Below, in pieces: positions 49,501 through 58,935 of a DNA stretch of 64,000 nucleotides. The notes beneath the pieces are model-generated. The model worked only from the letters and a program-made list of their open reading frames with translations, was not told where the DNA came from and made no database searches. The position numbers were made by a program, and so were the translations under genes. Source of the stretch: PNAI01 sp035574295. GTDB taxonomy: Bacteria; Pseudomonadota; Alphaproteobacteria; Rhizobiales; Xanthobacteraceae. The stretch spans positions 1-64,000 of the forward strand of contig DATLYX010000013.1 in assembly GCA_035574295.1 (NCBI GenBank). Direction: 5' to 3'. Position 1 is the stretch's first letter. The number at the start of each line of letters is the position of its first letter.

Positions 49501-49726
49501 CGGAGATTTCGGCAAGCCGCCGCTCGAGCGGGGCAGCCACGGTGGCGGCCATGACGGTAGGGTCGGCGCCCGGCCGGCTCGCGGAGACGCGAATGGTGGG
49601 GAATTCCACGGTCGGCATGCTGGCGACCGGAAGGAAATGATAGGCGACGAGGCCGACCAGCAACAGGCCGATCGCCAGCAGCGTGGTGCCGACCGGGCGA
49701 AGTATGGCGGGGTAGGAGAAATTCAT
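46598..49726 (-). CDS. RND efflux permease, MdtC-like
   Basis: A 1042-residue inner-membrane RND pump subunit. Twelve helices with two large periplasmic loops are implied by length and pattern. The TM4 proton-relay pair is in GFVIDDAIVMIENVFRN, and the family start is LRPVGTTLLAIGLLLVGLVAYHFLPVASMPTVEFPTI. It is the last gene of the operon, 4 bp after the MdtB-like gene. Paired RND subunits of this kind form a mixed trimer in E. coli MdtBC, exporting bile salts, novobiocin and metal chelators; the substrates here are unknown. Confidence 0.93.
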   Translation of the reverse strand: MNFSYPAILRPVGTTLLAIGLLLVGLVAYHFLPVASMPTVEFPTIRVSASRPGADPTVMAATVAAPLERRLAEISGVTEITSVSSLGSTSITVQFDLKRNIDGAARDVQAALNAALTDLPADMPTLPSFRKMNPAAAPVLILALTSKTLPASAIYDAADSVIAQRIAQIDGVAEVSVTGSEQPAIRIRVNPVAIASMGLSMEDVRQAVVNANARGPLGIFDGAERAQTIAVNDQMREVPEYETLVIKATNGNIVRLSAIASVEQGVRNTRSAAWFNLQPSVLLIITKQADANVIDTVDQIRALLPELKRWIPADIEFSVLSDRTQTVRASVRDMQWTLLAAITLVMLVVFTFLRRTAATVAAGVTVPLSLAGTFAAMWLAGFSVNNLSLMALAIAVGFVIDDAIVMIENVFRNLEKGYSPLRAAIEGARQIGFTVLSISVSLIAAFIPLLFMGGIVGRLFREFSLTLSFAIAISLVVSLTVTPMICAHFVRSPPSKTATLLDRIVETALHRMIDAYAVSLDFVLRHRFITLLVFLATIAVTVDLYIKTPKGYFPQDDTGLVFAGTRASPEISFERMKELQQRVTEIVLRDPAVAAVGSSVGASGWNASVNRGRLFISLKPLKERGITTQEFINRMRPQLTNVGGMRVFMSAAQDIRAGGRQSDSAYQLTLWTPDLQELQQWVPRVVARVQQLPELVDVNTDREPGGLQANVVVDRQAAARLGVRIQDIDNALNNAFAQRQISTVYADRNQYRVILEIDPQFQRDPSDLSRIYVSGAGNTQVALSSVARIEKGLAPLVVNHQGQFPAVTISYATAPGVTLDQATRAIQSAVAELHIPDTLRVESAGDVRQFRQSATAQPLLILAALLAVYIILGVLYESLAHPLTIISTLPSAGLGALLALQIFNADLTVIAFIGIILLIGIVKKNGIMMVDFALAGERERGLSPERAIYEACLARFRPILMTTLAALLGALPLLLGTGPGSELRRPLGMTIIGGLLVSQILTLYTTPVIYLLLDRLHRRLWGGGDVRRLAVGVNLPPHSLPR

Positions 49727-49730
49727 CGCG

Positions 49731-52700
49731 CTACTCGGCCGGTTGCCGCGTCGGGCGCGGCGTGTCTCCGATCGGCAAAAACGGTCGTCGCGACAGCCAC
49801 TGCTTGAGGCGGTCCATGTACAGATAGATCACCGGTGTGGTGTAGAGCGTGAGCACCTGGCTGAGCAGCAGGCCGCCGATGATGGTGACGCCGAGGGGAT
49901 TGCGCAACTCGGAGCCGGTACCGCCTTCCAGCGCAAGCGGCAGCGCGCCGAACAGCGCGGCAAGGGTCGTCATCATGATGGGGCGGAAGCGCAGCATGGC
50001 AGCCTGCACGATGGCCGCGCGCGGCGTAAGCCCCTGCCCGCGCTCGGCGTCGAGCGCGAAGTCGATCATCATGATCGCGTTCTTCTTGACGATGCCCATC
50101 AGCAGAATGATGCCGATCAGCGCGATCACCGACAGGTCGTAGCCGAACAGTATGAGTGCCAGCAGCGCGCCGACACCGGCAGAGGGCAGCGTGGATAGAA
50201 TCGTGAGCGGGTGGATGAAGCTTTCGTACAGCACCCCGAGCACGATGTAGATGGCGATCACCGCCGCGAGGATGAGCCACGGCGTGTTGCGCAGCGATTT
50301 GGCGAATTCGGCGGCATCGCCGGAGTAGCTGCCCAGCACGTTGGCCGGCATGCCGATTTCCTGCTGCGCGGCAGTGATGGCGGCGACAGCATCCGACAGG
50401 GCAGCGCCCGGCGCCAGATTGAAGCTGATAGTCACCGCAGGGAACTGCTCCTGGTGGGTGATGGCGAGCGGCGCGGTGGTGCGCACGAAACGGGCAAAGG
50501 CGCTGAGCGGCACCTGGGTGCGGTTCGCGGTATCGGTGCCGAGCGGCTGCGCGGTGCGGCCGGCGGTGAGCGAGGTCGATTGCTCGGCGATGAGCGAGGC
50601 CTGGGTGCCGGCGGCAGGGACGAACAGTTTCGACAGCGCGGCGGGGTCGCGCTGATACTGCGGCATGGCTTCGAGGATGACCCGGTACTGGTTGGCCTGA
50701 CCGTAGATGGTGGAGATCTGGCGCTGGCCGAAGGCGCTGTACAGCGTGTCGGTGACGGTCTGCATGGAGACGCCGAGGCGGCTTGCCACCTCGCGATCAA
50801 TATCGACCAGCATGCGCAGGCCGCCTTCCTGAGCCTCGGACGCAACGTCAAGCATGATCGGATCGGCGCGCAGGCGCTCGACCAGGCGGTTGGACCACTC
50901 GATGATATCGGCGCGATTGGCGGCGGTGAGCGTGTACTGATACTGCGCCCGGCTGGTGCGGGTGCCGATCTGGATGTCCTGCACCGGCTGGAAATACACG
51001 GTCATGCCGGGGATCGAGGCCACGCGCTGCTTGAGTCGGTGGACGATCTCGTCGGCCAAGGCGGGGCGTTCGTTGCGCGGCTTGAGCGTGATGGCGAGCC
51101 GGCCGGCATTGGGCGTCGGATTGAGCTTGCTGACACCGATCACCGACACCACGCCGGTGACGTCCGGGTCGTCTTTGACCGCGTTCTCCACCGCCTTCTG
51201 CAGCCGTTGCATCTCCTCGAACGACACCTCGCTGCCGGCCTCGGTGATCGCCATGATCAAGCCGGTGTCCTGCGACGGCAGAAAACCCTTCGGCACGATG
51301 ATGTAGAGCCAGATGGTGCCGGCAAGCGTGAGCGCGGTGACCAACAGGGTGAGCGGCTGGTTGCGCAAGACCCAATCAAGGCTGCGGCGATAGACCTCGA
51401 CGAACGCATCGACCGTCCGGTTGAAGAACCTTGTCACCGCATGAGTGGCGGCGTGGCTGCGTTGGCGGAGGATGCGGCTGCACATCATCGGAGTCAGCGT
51501 CAGCGAAATGACGGCGGAGACCACGACGGCGATGGTCAGCGTGAGCGCAAATTCGCGGAACATGCGGCCGACAATGCCGGTCATAAAAATAAGCGGGATG
51601 AACACCGCGATCAGAGACATGGTCAGCGAAATCACGGTGAAGGCGATTTCGCGCGCGCCGCGCAGCGCGGCGTCATACGGCGATTCCCCGTTTTCAATAT
51701 GGCGGACGATGTTCTCGATCATCACGATGGCATCGTCGATCACGAAGCCGGTGCCGATGGTGAGCGCCATCAAAGACAGATTGTTGAGCGAGAAGCCGCA
51801 GAACCACATGATGCCGAACGTCGCGATCAACGACAGCGGCAGCGCGACGCCGGCAATGACAGTGGCGTGCACCGTGCGCAGGAAGATCAACACCACAAGC
51901 ACCACCAGCACGGTGCTGAGGATGAGCGTGAACTGCACGTCGTTGATCGAGGCGCGGATGGTGTCGGTGCGGTCGCTGACGACGGTCAGTTGCACGTCGA
52001 GCGGCATGGCAGCCTGCAGCCGCGGCAGCTCGGCGCGGATGCGTCGGACGGTATCCACCACATTGGCGCCGGGCTGGCGCTGGATGTCGAGGATGACCGC
52101 GGGCTTGCCCTGGTACCAGCCGCCGACCTTCTCGTTCTCGAGGCCTTCCACAACCTGCGCCACATCGCCAAGCAAAATCGGCGCGTTGTTGCGGTAGGCC
52201 ACGATCAGGTTGCGATAGGCGGAAGCCGCGGCAAGCTGGTCGTTGGCGGTGATGGTGTAGGACTGATGCGCGCCGTCGAGCGCACCCTTAGGGCCCGATA
52301 CGTTGGCGCCGCCGACCGCAAGGCGGATGTCCTCAAGGCCGATGCCATAGGCGGCGAGCCGCGCAAGGTCGGCCTGGATACGGATCGCGGGCCGGATGCC
52401 GCCTTGGATGGTGACGTGACCGACGCCGGTCACTTCGGCAAGGCGCTGCGCCATCAGCGTGTCGGCAAGATCGCTGAGCGTGCGCAACGGCACCGTATCG
52501 GAGGTGAGCGCCAGAACCATGATAGGGGCGTCGGCGGGATTCACCTTCGAATAGGTCGGCGGATAGGGAAGATTGCGCGGCAGCGAGGAGCCCGCGGCGT
52601 TGATTGCGGCCTGCAAATCCTGGGCGGCGCCGTCGATGTCACGGCTGAGGTCGAACTGCAGCGTGATCTGCGAGATACCGTAGGAACTCGACGAGATCAT

Positions 52701-52937
52701 GGTCTGCAGCGCCGGAATCTGTCCGAACTGACGCTCGAGCGGCGCGGTGACCAGCGCCACCATGGTGTCGGGGCTGGCGCCCGGCAACTGGGTGGTCACC
52801 TGAATGGTGGGAAAATCCACCTGCGGCAACGAAGAGACCGGCAACGAGAAATAGCCGAGCCAACCGCCGAGCATGGTGGCGACGCCGAGCAGGGAGGTGG
52901 CGATCGGACGGCGGATGAAGGGAGTGGAAACGCTCAT
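49731..52937 (-). CDS. RND efflux permease, MdtB-like
   Basis: A 1068-residue RND pump subunit with start FIRRPIATSLLGVATMLGGWLGYFSLPVSSLPQVDFPTI and TM4 relay GFVIDDAIVMIENIVRH. The Asp-Asp pair is intact in both permeases. It overlaps the adaptor gene by 4 nt upstream and is followed by the MdtC-like gene 4 bp on. A Ser/Thr-rich insertion near TSLTAGRTAQPLGTDTANRTQ in the second half is longer than in E. coli MdtB. Confidence 0.93.
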   Translation of the reverse strand: MSVSTPFIRRPIATSLLGVATMLGGWLGYFSLPVSSLPQVDFPTIQVTTQLPGASPDTMVALVTAPLERQFGQIPALQTMISSSSYGISQITLQFDLSRDIDGAAQDLQAAINAAGSSLPRNLPYPPTYSKVNPADAPIMVLALTSDTVPLRTLSDLADTLMAQRLAEVTGVGHVTIQGGIRPAIRIQADLARLAAYGIGLEDIRLAVGGANVSGPKGALDGAHQSYTITANDQLAAASAYRNLIVAYRNNAPILLGDVAQVVEGLENEKVGGWYQGKPAVILDIQRQPGANVVDTVRRIRAELPRLQAAMPLDVQLTVVSDRTDTIRASINDVQFTLILSTVLVVLVVLIFLRTVHATVIAGVALPLSLIATFGIMWFCGFSLNNLSLMALTIGTGFVIDDAIVMIENIVRHIENGESPYDAALRGAREIAFTVISLTMSLIAVFIPLIFMTGIVGRMFREFALTLTIAVVVSAVISLTLTPMMCSRILRQRSHAATHAVTRFFNRTVDAFVEVYRRSLDWVLRNQPLTLLVTALTLAGTIWLYIIVPKGFLPSQDTGLIMAITEAGSEVSFEEMQRLQKAVENAVKDDPDVTGVVSVIGVSKLNPTPNAGRLAITLKPRNERPALADEIVHRLKQRVASIPGMTVYFQPVQDIQIGTRTSRAQYQYTLTAANRADIIEWSNRLVERLRADPIMLDVASEAQEGGLRMLVDIDREVASRLGVSMQTVTDTLYSAFGQRQISTIYGQANQYRVILEAMPQYQRDPAALSKLFVPAAGTQASLIAEQSTSLTAGRTAQPLGTDTANRTQVPLSAFARFVRTTAPLAITHQEQFPAVTISFNLAPGAALSDAVAAITAAQQEIGMPANVLGSYSGDAAEFAKSLRNTPWLILAAVIAIYIVLGVLYESFIHPLTILSTLPSAGVGALLALILFGYDLSVIALIGIILLMGIVKKNAIMMIDFALDAERGQGLTPRAAIVQAAMLRFRPIMMTTLAALFGALPLALEGGTGSELRNPLGVTIIGGLLLSQVLTLYTTPVIYLYMDRLKQWLSRRPFLPIGDTPRPTRQPAE

Positions 52938-54193
52938 TGCGAAGGTCCCGGCGCGTTCGTGCGCTCACCGCGCCGCCCGCCCGGCACGCCGCCCTGCCCG
53001 CCCCGCCGCACGCGCCGCTGTTCGGGCTCCGGGATCGTTGAGACGGCCGGGACGTCCTCTGCGTTGGTCACCACCACCTTGGCACCGGGCGTGAGCCGGG
53101 CAAAGCCGGTGGTCACCACGCGCTCTCCGGGCTCAAGCCCGCGCCCAATCACGGCCCGGGTCTCGTCCTGCTGCGACACCTGAATCCGGCGGACGGCGAC
53201 GGTGGAGTCCTCCTGCACCACGTAGGCAAACACGCCGGTCGGGCCGCGCTGCACCGCCGCGGTCGGCACCACGACGACCTGGCGTAGCGTGTCGATGAGC
53301 AGGCGCACGTTGACGAACTGCCCCGGCCAGAGCTGGGTTTCTGCGTTGGGAAATTCGGCCTTGAGCCTGACCGTACCGGTGGTCTGGTCCACCTGGTTGT
53401 CGATGACCATGAGCGTGCCGCGATCGATCACGCTCTTGTTGTCGGCGCCGAGCGCCTCGACGGGCAGCGGGCCGCGGGCGAATGCCCGGTTGACCTCGCC
53501 GAGCTGCTGCTGGGGCAGCGTGAAGAACACCGACATCGGCCTGAGCTGGGTGATGACCACGATGCCCGTGGCATCGGAGGCGCGCACGATGTTGCCCTCG
53601 TCCACCAGCCGGATGCCGGTGCGGCCGTCGATGGGCGCGGTAATGGTGGTGTAGTTGAGAATGGCGCGGGCGTTGTTGATGGCGGCCTGATCGAGCTTCA
53701 CCTGGGCCTCGAGCTGAGCGACCAGCGCCTTCTGCGTGTCGAGCTGCTGACGCGCGATGGAGTTGGTCGCTGCAAGATTGGCATAACGCTCAAGGTCGAT
53801 GCGCGCATTGGCCAAGGTCGCTTCGTCCTGCGCCTTCTTGGCCACCGCCTGGTCATATTGCGCCTGATAGGTGGTGGGATCGATGCGCGCGAGCACGTCG
53901 CCGCGCCTGACCTCCTGACCCTCGCGGAACAGCACGCTGATGAGCTTGCCGTCGACCTGCGGGCGCACGGTGACCGTGTTGAGCGCGCGGGTGGTGCCGA
54001 CGCCGTCGAGATAGACCGGAACGTCGGCGAGCTTGGCTGTTGCGGCAATCACCGGCACAGGAAGATTGGCATCGCGCGCCACGCGCGTGCGCTGCTGCGA
54101 TTGCTGAACCTGCACGACGACGGTGACGAGGATGCCGATCGCGGCGGCGGCGGCAATCGCGATAACGAACAGACGGCGCTTACCTGAAATCAT
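52934..54193 (-). CDS. RND efflux periplasmic adaptor (MdtA-like)
   Basis: A 419-residue membrane-fusion protein that links the pump to the outer-membrane channel. An N-terminal membrane anchor (FVIAIAAAAAIGILVTVVV, about 8-26) is followed by the barrel-sandwich hybrid domain (VTVRPQVDGKLISVLFREGQEVRRGDVLARIDP), a long alpha-helical hairpin (about 110-160) and beta-barrel parts. The C-terminus is Arg/Gly-rich. The ATG at 54193 gives the proper anchor; upstream codons to 54259 are not conserved-looking. It overlaps the MdtB-like gene by 4 nt. Confidence 0.92.
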   Translation of the reverse strand: MISGKRRLFVIAIAAAAAIGILVTVVVQVQQSQQRTRVARDANLPVPVIAATAKLADVPVYLDGVGTTRALNTVTVRPQVDGKLISVLFREGQEVRRGDVLARIDPTTYQAQYDQAVAKKAQDEATLANARIDLERYANLAATNSIARQQLDTQKALVAQLEAQVKLDQAAINNARAILNYTTITAPIDGRTGIRLVDEGNIVRASDATGIVVITQLRPMSVFFTLPQQQLGEVNRAFARGPLPVEALGADNKSVIDRGTLMVIDNQVDQTTGTVRLKAEFPNAETQLWPGQFVNVRLLIDTLRQVVVVPTAAVQRGPTGVFAYVVQEDSTVAVRRIQVSQQDETRAVIGRGLEPGERVVTTGFARLTPGAKVVVTNAEDVPAVSTIPEPEQRRVRRGGQGGVPGGRRGERTNAPGPSQ

Positions 54194-54317
54194 CGACCTG
54201 CCCGATTTGCGCCGCCAGTATAGGCATAAATGGGGCGACGCGCGCCGGAAAGCGGGCACATTACGGATATTTCACCCGCGATACATTACGGAATTTTCAT
54301 CCGCGGGTGAGCGCGAG

Positions 54318-55793
54318 TTAACGATGGTCCGGCGTCTCAACGCCCGGCGGGCTCCAGCCGCCGCCGAGCGCCTGAAACAAAGAAAGCACGGCCAGCAAAC
54401 GGGCCAGGCGCACCTGGGCGAGATTGTCCAGCCCCTGGAACAAGGCCTGCTGCGTCTGCAATACGGTAACCAAATCCACGGTTCCTTCGCGCAGGCGCTG
54501 CTCGGCGATTTCGAACGCGCGACGCGAACTGCTGACCACGTCCCGCTGCAGGCGCTCCTGCTCCGCCGTCTGTTGCACCGCAACGAGAGCGCGCTCGACA
54601 TCAGTGAAGGCATTGATCACCGCGCGGCGATAATTTTGCAGGAGCTCGTCCTGGCGGCCGTGCTGCAAATCGAACTGACCCTGCAGCAACGCGCCGTCAA
54701 AAATCGGCTGCGTCAATCCGGCGGCGAGCGAAAAGAAGGTCGACTCGGGACGTACGAGCGTTCTTAAGAGCGCGCTCTGGTAGCCGCCTTGCCCGGTCAA
54801 TTGAATGCTCGGAAAGAACGCGGCGCGCGCGGCCTCGACGTTGGCGTTGGCCGCGGCAAGCTGCGCCTCGGCCTCGCGCACGTCCGGCCGCCGCGTCAAC
54901 AGGTCCGAGGGCAGACCCGGCGTCACCGCGGGGATCGCGAGCTGCCACAGGTTTGAGCCGGTGATCGTAACGCGCGCCGGCGGCCGCCCGATCAGCAAGG
55001 CCAATACGGCGATGTTCTGCTGCAGCGTTTGCACCAGCGGCGGGATGGCGGCGCGCTGCGCGGCGACGAGACTTTCCTGCTGCGCGACGTCGAGGGCGGA
55101 TGCCGTACCGACGGAAAACCGGTCGCGGATCACGCCGAGCACCCGCTCGGCAGCGGCCAGATTGTCGCGGGCGACGCGCAGCCGTTCCTGCGCCGCCGCC
55201 ACCTGAAAATAGGCGGTGGCGACGCTGACTACGGTAGTAAGGGCCACCACTTCGCGATCGAAGCGGCTCGCCACCGCGGCGTTTTCCGCCGCGAGCAGCG
55301 CAGCCCGGTTCTTGCCCCAGAAATCGATCTCATAGCTGGCCGAGAGCGAGGTACTGTAAAGAGTGCGTGTCGAACCGCCACTTGATGTGCCGGAGGAGGG
55401 ACTGGTGGTGCGCGAAGAGCGCGAGCGGCTGTAATCGGCGTCGAGCTGCACCGCCGGCAGCAAGGCCGCGCCGGCAATGCGCGCCTGGGCGTCGGCCTGC
55501 ACGATGCGCGCCACTGCCGCGGCGATGTCGAGGTTGGAGGTCAGCGCCTCCTCGACCAGGCCCGTAAGCTGCCGCGAGCGAAAGCCGCGCCACCAGTCGG
55601 GCGTCGGCAACGCTGTATCGGGATTGCGCACCGGCGTCCGATAGGCACCGGGAATGTCGAGAGCGGCGTCGGGTTTCTCCCGGCCAACGAGGCAGCCGGC
55701 GAGCAAGAGCACCGATGCGATGCAAGCGACCGTCGCGGCGACACGGCAAAAACGGCACGCGCTCGGCAAAGGCTGGAACCTGAATAGAAGCAT
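54318..55793 (-). CDS. Outer-membrane efflux lipoprotein (NodT family)
   Basis: A 491-residue TolC-like outer-membrane channel protein. The signal peptide ends in a lipobox LLAGC (Cys34), so it is lipid-anchored. Two OEP repeats form the alpha-helical barrel; Asn-Leu-Asp (NLDIAAAVARIVQADAQARIAGAALLPAVQLDADYSRS) is typical. It precedes the adaptor gene by 124 bp and is the first gene of the pump operon. Together the four genes supply all three layers of the envelope pump. Confidence 0.92.
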   Translation of the reverse strand: MLLFRFQPLPSACRFCRVAATVACIASVLLLAGCLVGREKPDAALDIPGAYRTPVRNPDTALPTPDWWRGFRSRQLTGLVEEALTSNLDIAAAVARIVQADAQARIAGAALLPAVQLDADYSRSRSSRTTSPSSGTSSGGSTRTLYSTSLSASYEIDFWGKNRAALLAAENAAVASRFDREVVALTTVVSVATAYFQVAAAQERLRVARDNLAAAERVLGVIRDRFSVGTASALDVAQQESLVAAQRAAIPPLVQTLQQNIAVLALLIGRPPARVTITGSNLWQLAIPAVTPGLPSDLLTRRPDVREAEAQLAAANANVEAARAAFFPSIQLTGQGGYQSALLRTLVRPESTFFSLAAGLTQPIFDGALLQGQFDLQHGRQDELLQNYRRAVINAFTDVERALVAVQQTAEQERLQRDVVSSSRRAFEIAEQRLREGTVDLVTVLQTQQALFQGLDNLAQVRLARLLAVLSLFQALGGGWSPPGVETPDHR

Positions 55794-56004
55794 ACGCCGG
55801 CTTTCGAATGCTACGCACGCAAGCCTCGGCGCCCCGCCGCTTCAGCCGGTCCGCCGGTCAGGGCAAAAGCTAGCAGTGAAAGGCGGTCGCACCAATCCAC
55901 CCGGCAACGCCAGACAAAACAGTGTTGCGCCTTTGCACCGCGCTGGCAAGCCCATGGCGTAATGGGAGAATCCGAGGCTCCCGCGCAGCCTGCGCCAAAG
56001 AACA

Positions 56005-56028
56005 GAGGCGCCGGTAAACCGGCGCCTC
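56005..56028 (-). terminator. Intrinsic terminator of the solute-binding protein gene
   Basis: GAGGCGCCGG-TAAA-CCGGCGCCTC is a perfect 10-bp stem with a tetraloop, ending 20 bp past the stop of the minus-strand gene at 56049. On that strand it is followed by TGTTCTTT. Confidence 0.7.
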
Positions 56029-56048
56029 GACGAAAATCGAAACTTCGA

Positions 56049-57020
56049 TCAGTTTGGTTTGTAAACGATGTCGAACAGGCCGGCGATGTCGCGCGGGGTC
56101 TTTGCCGACGGAATCATCTTGAAGTCGAGCGCGTCCTTCAACGAACGTTCGACATCGCGAATCTCGCCGAGTTGCATTGCGGACTTGGGATAGAATTCGT
56201 CCACCGCCTGCTTGGCGACGGAGATCGGGACCTTCATGTTCTTGGCGAAGATTTCGATCGCCTTGGGATTGGTGTAGCCCCAGTCGATCGACTTCTGGAT
56301 CACCTGCATGAATTTGACGATGGCCGGGCGCTTGGTCTTCAGCGACTCCACATTGGCCAGGTTCACGCGAATCGTCTGATTTCTCAGTTCGGTCGCTTCG
56401 CTGGCGCGGGCGATGATACGAATCTTGCCTTCCTGAACGTCCTGGAGGCGGAACGGCACCACCGACCAGCCGGCGTCGACCTGTCCGGTCATCGTCTGCG
56501 TGTAGCTCGCGGGCGCCCCGCCCACCGGCAACGGCTTGGCCTTCGAGCCGGTCTGCCGCAGCAAGGTCAGCAAAATCAGATGCGACGATGCGCCTGGCGA
56601 GGAGAACGCCACCGTCTTGCCTTCGGGCATGTCTTTCAGCGACTTGTAGGGGCTGTCCGCTTTCACGTACCAGAACAGCTCATGCGCGCCGGTCATCTCG
56701 GCCGAGATGACGCGGTAGGGCGTGGCGTCGCCGCCCTTCACATAGGTGCTGATGGCGCCGAGGATGCCGTTCGACATCGCGATGTCGACGCTGCCGGACA
56801 CGACCGTGGCGATGGTCTGCGCGCCGCCTTCGGTATAGAAAACCTCGATCTCAAGACCGGCTTCCTTGAAGAAGCCTGCAGTCTCGCCGAATTCGACCCA
56901 AGAACTGTCCCAAAAACCCCGCTGCGGTACGGCGACTTTCAGTTTCTGGGTCTGCGCAAGGACCGCCGAACTGACAGCCGTGGCGGCGAATACGGCGAAG
57001 GCAAGAACAAGTTTGCGCAT
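56049..57020 (-). CDS. ABC transporter substrate-binding protein (NMT1-like)
   Basis: A 323-residue periplasmic binding protein. The signal peptide is about 1-21 (LAFAVFAATAVSSAVLAQ). The mature part starts KLKVAVPQRGFWDSSWVEFGETAGFFKEAGLEIEVFY, with GSVDIAMSNG further on. The ATG at 57020 follows GGGAGGAAA; the open frame upstream (to 57197) crosses the adjacent hydrolase stop and was rejected. No permease or ATPase gene is adjacent. It lies 95 bp downstream of the FAH-family gene on the same strand. Confidence 0.88.
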   Translation of the reverse strand: MRKLVLAFAVFAATAVSSAVLAQTQKLKVAVPQRGFWDSSWVEFGETAGFFKEAGLEIEVFYTEGGAQTIATVVSGSVDIAMSNGILGAISTYVKGGDATPYRVISAEMTGAHELFWYVKADSPYKSLKDMPEGKTVAFSSPGASSHLILLTLLRQTGSKAKPLPVGGAPASYTQTMTGQVDAGWSVVPFRLQDVQEGKIRIIARASEATELRNQTIRVNLANVESLKTKRPAIVKFMQVIQKSIDWGYTNPKAIEIFAKNMKVPISVAKQAVDEFYPKSAMQLGEIRDVERSLKDALDFKMIPSAKTPRDIAGLFDIVYKPN

Positions 57021-57115
57021 GCGATTTCCTCCCGCGGAATAAAATTGGTCGGCGTTGGCGGGCATTTTGCCCACTGGCGAGCAGCGAGACAAGCGTGGCG
57101 GGCGGCGCCGCCCGG

Positions 57116-57961
57116 TCATTTCTCGTCGACGATGCGCGCGCGGAGTGTGCCGATCTCGGAAATTTCCACCTCCAGAACGTCGCCGGCCTTCATCCACAGC
57201 GGCGGATTGCGGCGGGCGCCGACGCCTTCGGGGGTGCCGGTGGCGATGATGTCGCCGGGATACAGCGGCGTGAATTCCGAGCAGAAGGAGACGATGTGGG
57301 CGACGGAGTGGATCATCTGATCGAGGCCGGCGTGCTGGACTTCCTTGCCGTTGAGGCGGGTGGTGAGCACGAGCCGGCTGGGGTCGGGAATTTCGTCCGT
57401 GGTCACCATCCAGGGCCCGAGCGGCGCGGTGGCCGGAAAATTCTTGCCCGCAGTGACGGAAAATTTCTGATAGTCGCGCACACTGCCGTCGATGAAGCAG
57501 GTGTAGCCGGCGACATAGTTGAGCGCGCGCTCGGGCTTGATGCCCCGCGCGGTGCGGCCGATCACAACGGCGAGCTCGCCCTCGTAGTCGAACTGGGCCG
57601 AAGCCCGGGGACGGAGCATTTCTCCTTCGTGACTGACGAGGGTGTCCGGAAAGCGAATGAACATGCCGGGTCGCGTCGGAATTTCGCGGCCGGTCTCGGC
57701 GGCGTGCGAACGATAGTTGATGCCGGCGCAGAGGATCTTGGTCGGTTGCGAAATCACCGGAAGAAAACGCAGCTCGGTGAGCCGGCGCTCGGGGCTTGCG
57801 CTTTTCACCATCTTCCGCATCTCGTCGAGCGCGCCGGCGGCCAGCGCCTCGCGCAGGGTGCGATAGCCCCCCTTGAGCCGGCCGCCCAGGGTGACCACGC
57901 CGTCGCCGATCACCGCCCCGAAGGTTTCAACGCCATAAGCCAGATAGCTCGCCAGCCTCAT
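57116..57961 (-). CDS. Fumarylacetoacetate hydrolase family protein
   Basis: A 281-residue FAH-superfamily enzyme, typically a hydrolase, decarboxylase or isomerase of 2-oxo/2-hydroxydienoates from aromatic breakdown. The signature is CAGINYRSHAAETGREIP, PGMFIRFPDTLVSHEG, and metal-site FDYEGELAVVIGR with its Glu pair; then GYTCFIDGSVRDYQ and GDIIATGTPEGVG. The start at 57961 (ATG) gives family length. No clear partner gene is next to it. The product acted on is unknown. Confidence 0.92.
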   Translation of the reverse strand: MRLASYLAYGVETFGAVIGDGVVTLGGRLKGGYRTLREALAAGALDEMRKMVKSASPERRLTELRFLPVISQPTKILCAGINYRSHAAETGREIPTRPGMFIRFPDTLVSHEGEMLRPRASAQFDYEGELAVVIGRTARGIKPERALNYVAGYTCFIDGSVRDYQKFSVTAGKNFPATAPLGPWMVTTDEIPDPSRLVLTTRLNGKEVQHAGLDQMIHSVAHIVSFCSEFTPLYPGDIIATGTPEGVGARRNPPLWMKAGDVLEVEISEIGTLRARIVDEK

Positions 57962-58087
57962 GTCCGTGTCCCTACCTCCCCGCACCGCATAGCAGATTCC
58001 CGCGCGGAAAAGAGCGCCAACATTGCGATGATCACAGCGTTGCGCCCTATTATGATGGAGGAGCCGGCTCCGGAACGAGGCGCCCGA

Positions 58088-58879
58088 ATGCTCAAGCTGT
58101 ATCACAACGACATGTCGAGCTGTTCGCAGAAGGTGCGGCTCGTGCTCGCCGAAAAGCGACTGCAATGGGAAAACTGCCACCTCGAACTGCGCAAAGGCGA
58201 GCACCAGCAGCCGTGGTACGTCAAGCTCAATCCGCGCGCGGTGGTGCCCACCCTCATCGACGGCGACATCGTGGTGCCGGAATCGAACGTCATCAATGAA
58301 TATCTGGACGAACGATTTCCTGAGCCGCCGCTGAAGCCGCCAACCGCATTCGGGCGCGCGCAGATGCGGCTGTGGACCAAGCAGCTCGACGAAGGCGTGC
58401 ACGACGCCGGCATTGCTGTGATCAGCTTTGCGCTGGCATTCCGGCACCAGTACATCGTGCGCGGCGAGGCCGGAAAGGCGATGCTCGAAAGCATTCCCGA
58501 TCCGATCAAGCGCGAGCGGCGGCGCGAGGTGATCGAAAAGGGGCTCGACTCGCCGCATTTTGCAGTCGCGCTCAAGCGCATGCTCGCGCTGTACGACGAC
58601 ATGGAGAGGGCGCTGTCCGAGCACCGCTTTCTGGTCAGCGACCAATACACGATTGCGGATGCGGCGTTCACGCCCTACGTGAATCGGCTCGACCACCTCG
58701 CCATCATGGGCGTGCTGGACCGCCATCCGCGCGTGGTCGACTGGTACCGGCGGCTGCAGGAGCGGCCGAGTTTTCACGAGGCGATCACGCGCTGGGAGAA
58801 CGCGGACTATCTCAAACTGATGAAGCGCGCCGGGCAGGAGAATTGGCCGAAAATCCGGGAGATCATGGGCGCCCTGTGA
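58088..58879 (+). CDS. Glutathione S-transferase family protein
   Basis: A 263-residue GST. The N-terminal domain reads LKLYHNDMSSCSQKVRLVLAEKRLQWE, where Ser/Cys residues sit at the catalytic position, followed by NPRAVVPTLIDGDIVVPESNVINEYLDE with the cis-Pro and glutathione-binding ES. The C-domain holds the N-capping box (DQYTIADAAFTPYVNRLDHL). It diverges from the FAH-family gene. Possible roles are dehalogenation or conjugation of toxic intermediates, but nothing specific is shown. Confidence 0.9.
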   Translation: MLKLYHNDMSSCSQKVRLVLAEKRLQWENCHLELRKGEHQQPWYVKLNPRAVVPTLIDGDIVVPESNVINEYLDERFPEPPLKPPTAFGRAQMRLWTKQLDEGVHDAGIAVISFALAFRHQYIVRGEAGKAMLESIPDPIKRERRREVIEKGLDSPHFAVALKRMLALYDDMERALSEHRFLVSDQYTIADAAFTPYVNRLDHLAIMGVLDRHPRVVDWYRRLQERPSFHEAITRWENADYLKLMKRAGQENWPKIREIMGAL

Positions 58880-58935
58880 GCGGTGTGTCGCCCGCGGCTC
58901 CTTGTTCTCTCCTATCACAAGAGCCGCGCGCCAAG

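Noticed and set aside
50211..53183. A 990-codon plus-strand open frame opposite the RND permease gene
   Set aside because: Shadow frame of the MdtB-like gene: no signal, no ribosome site, low-complexity Asp/His/Arg-rich translation.
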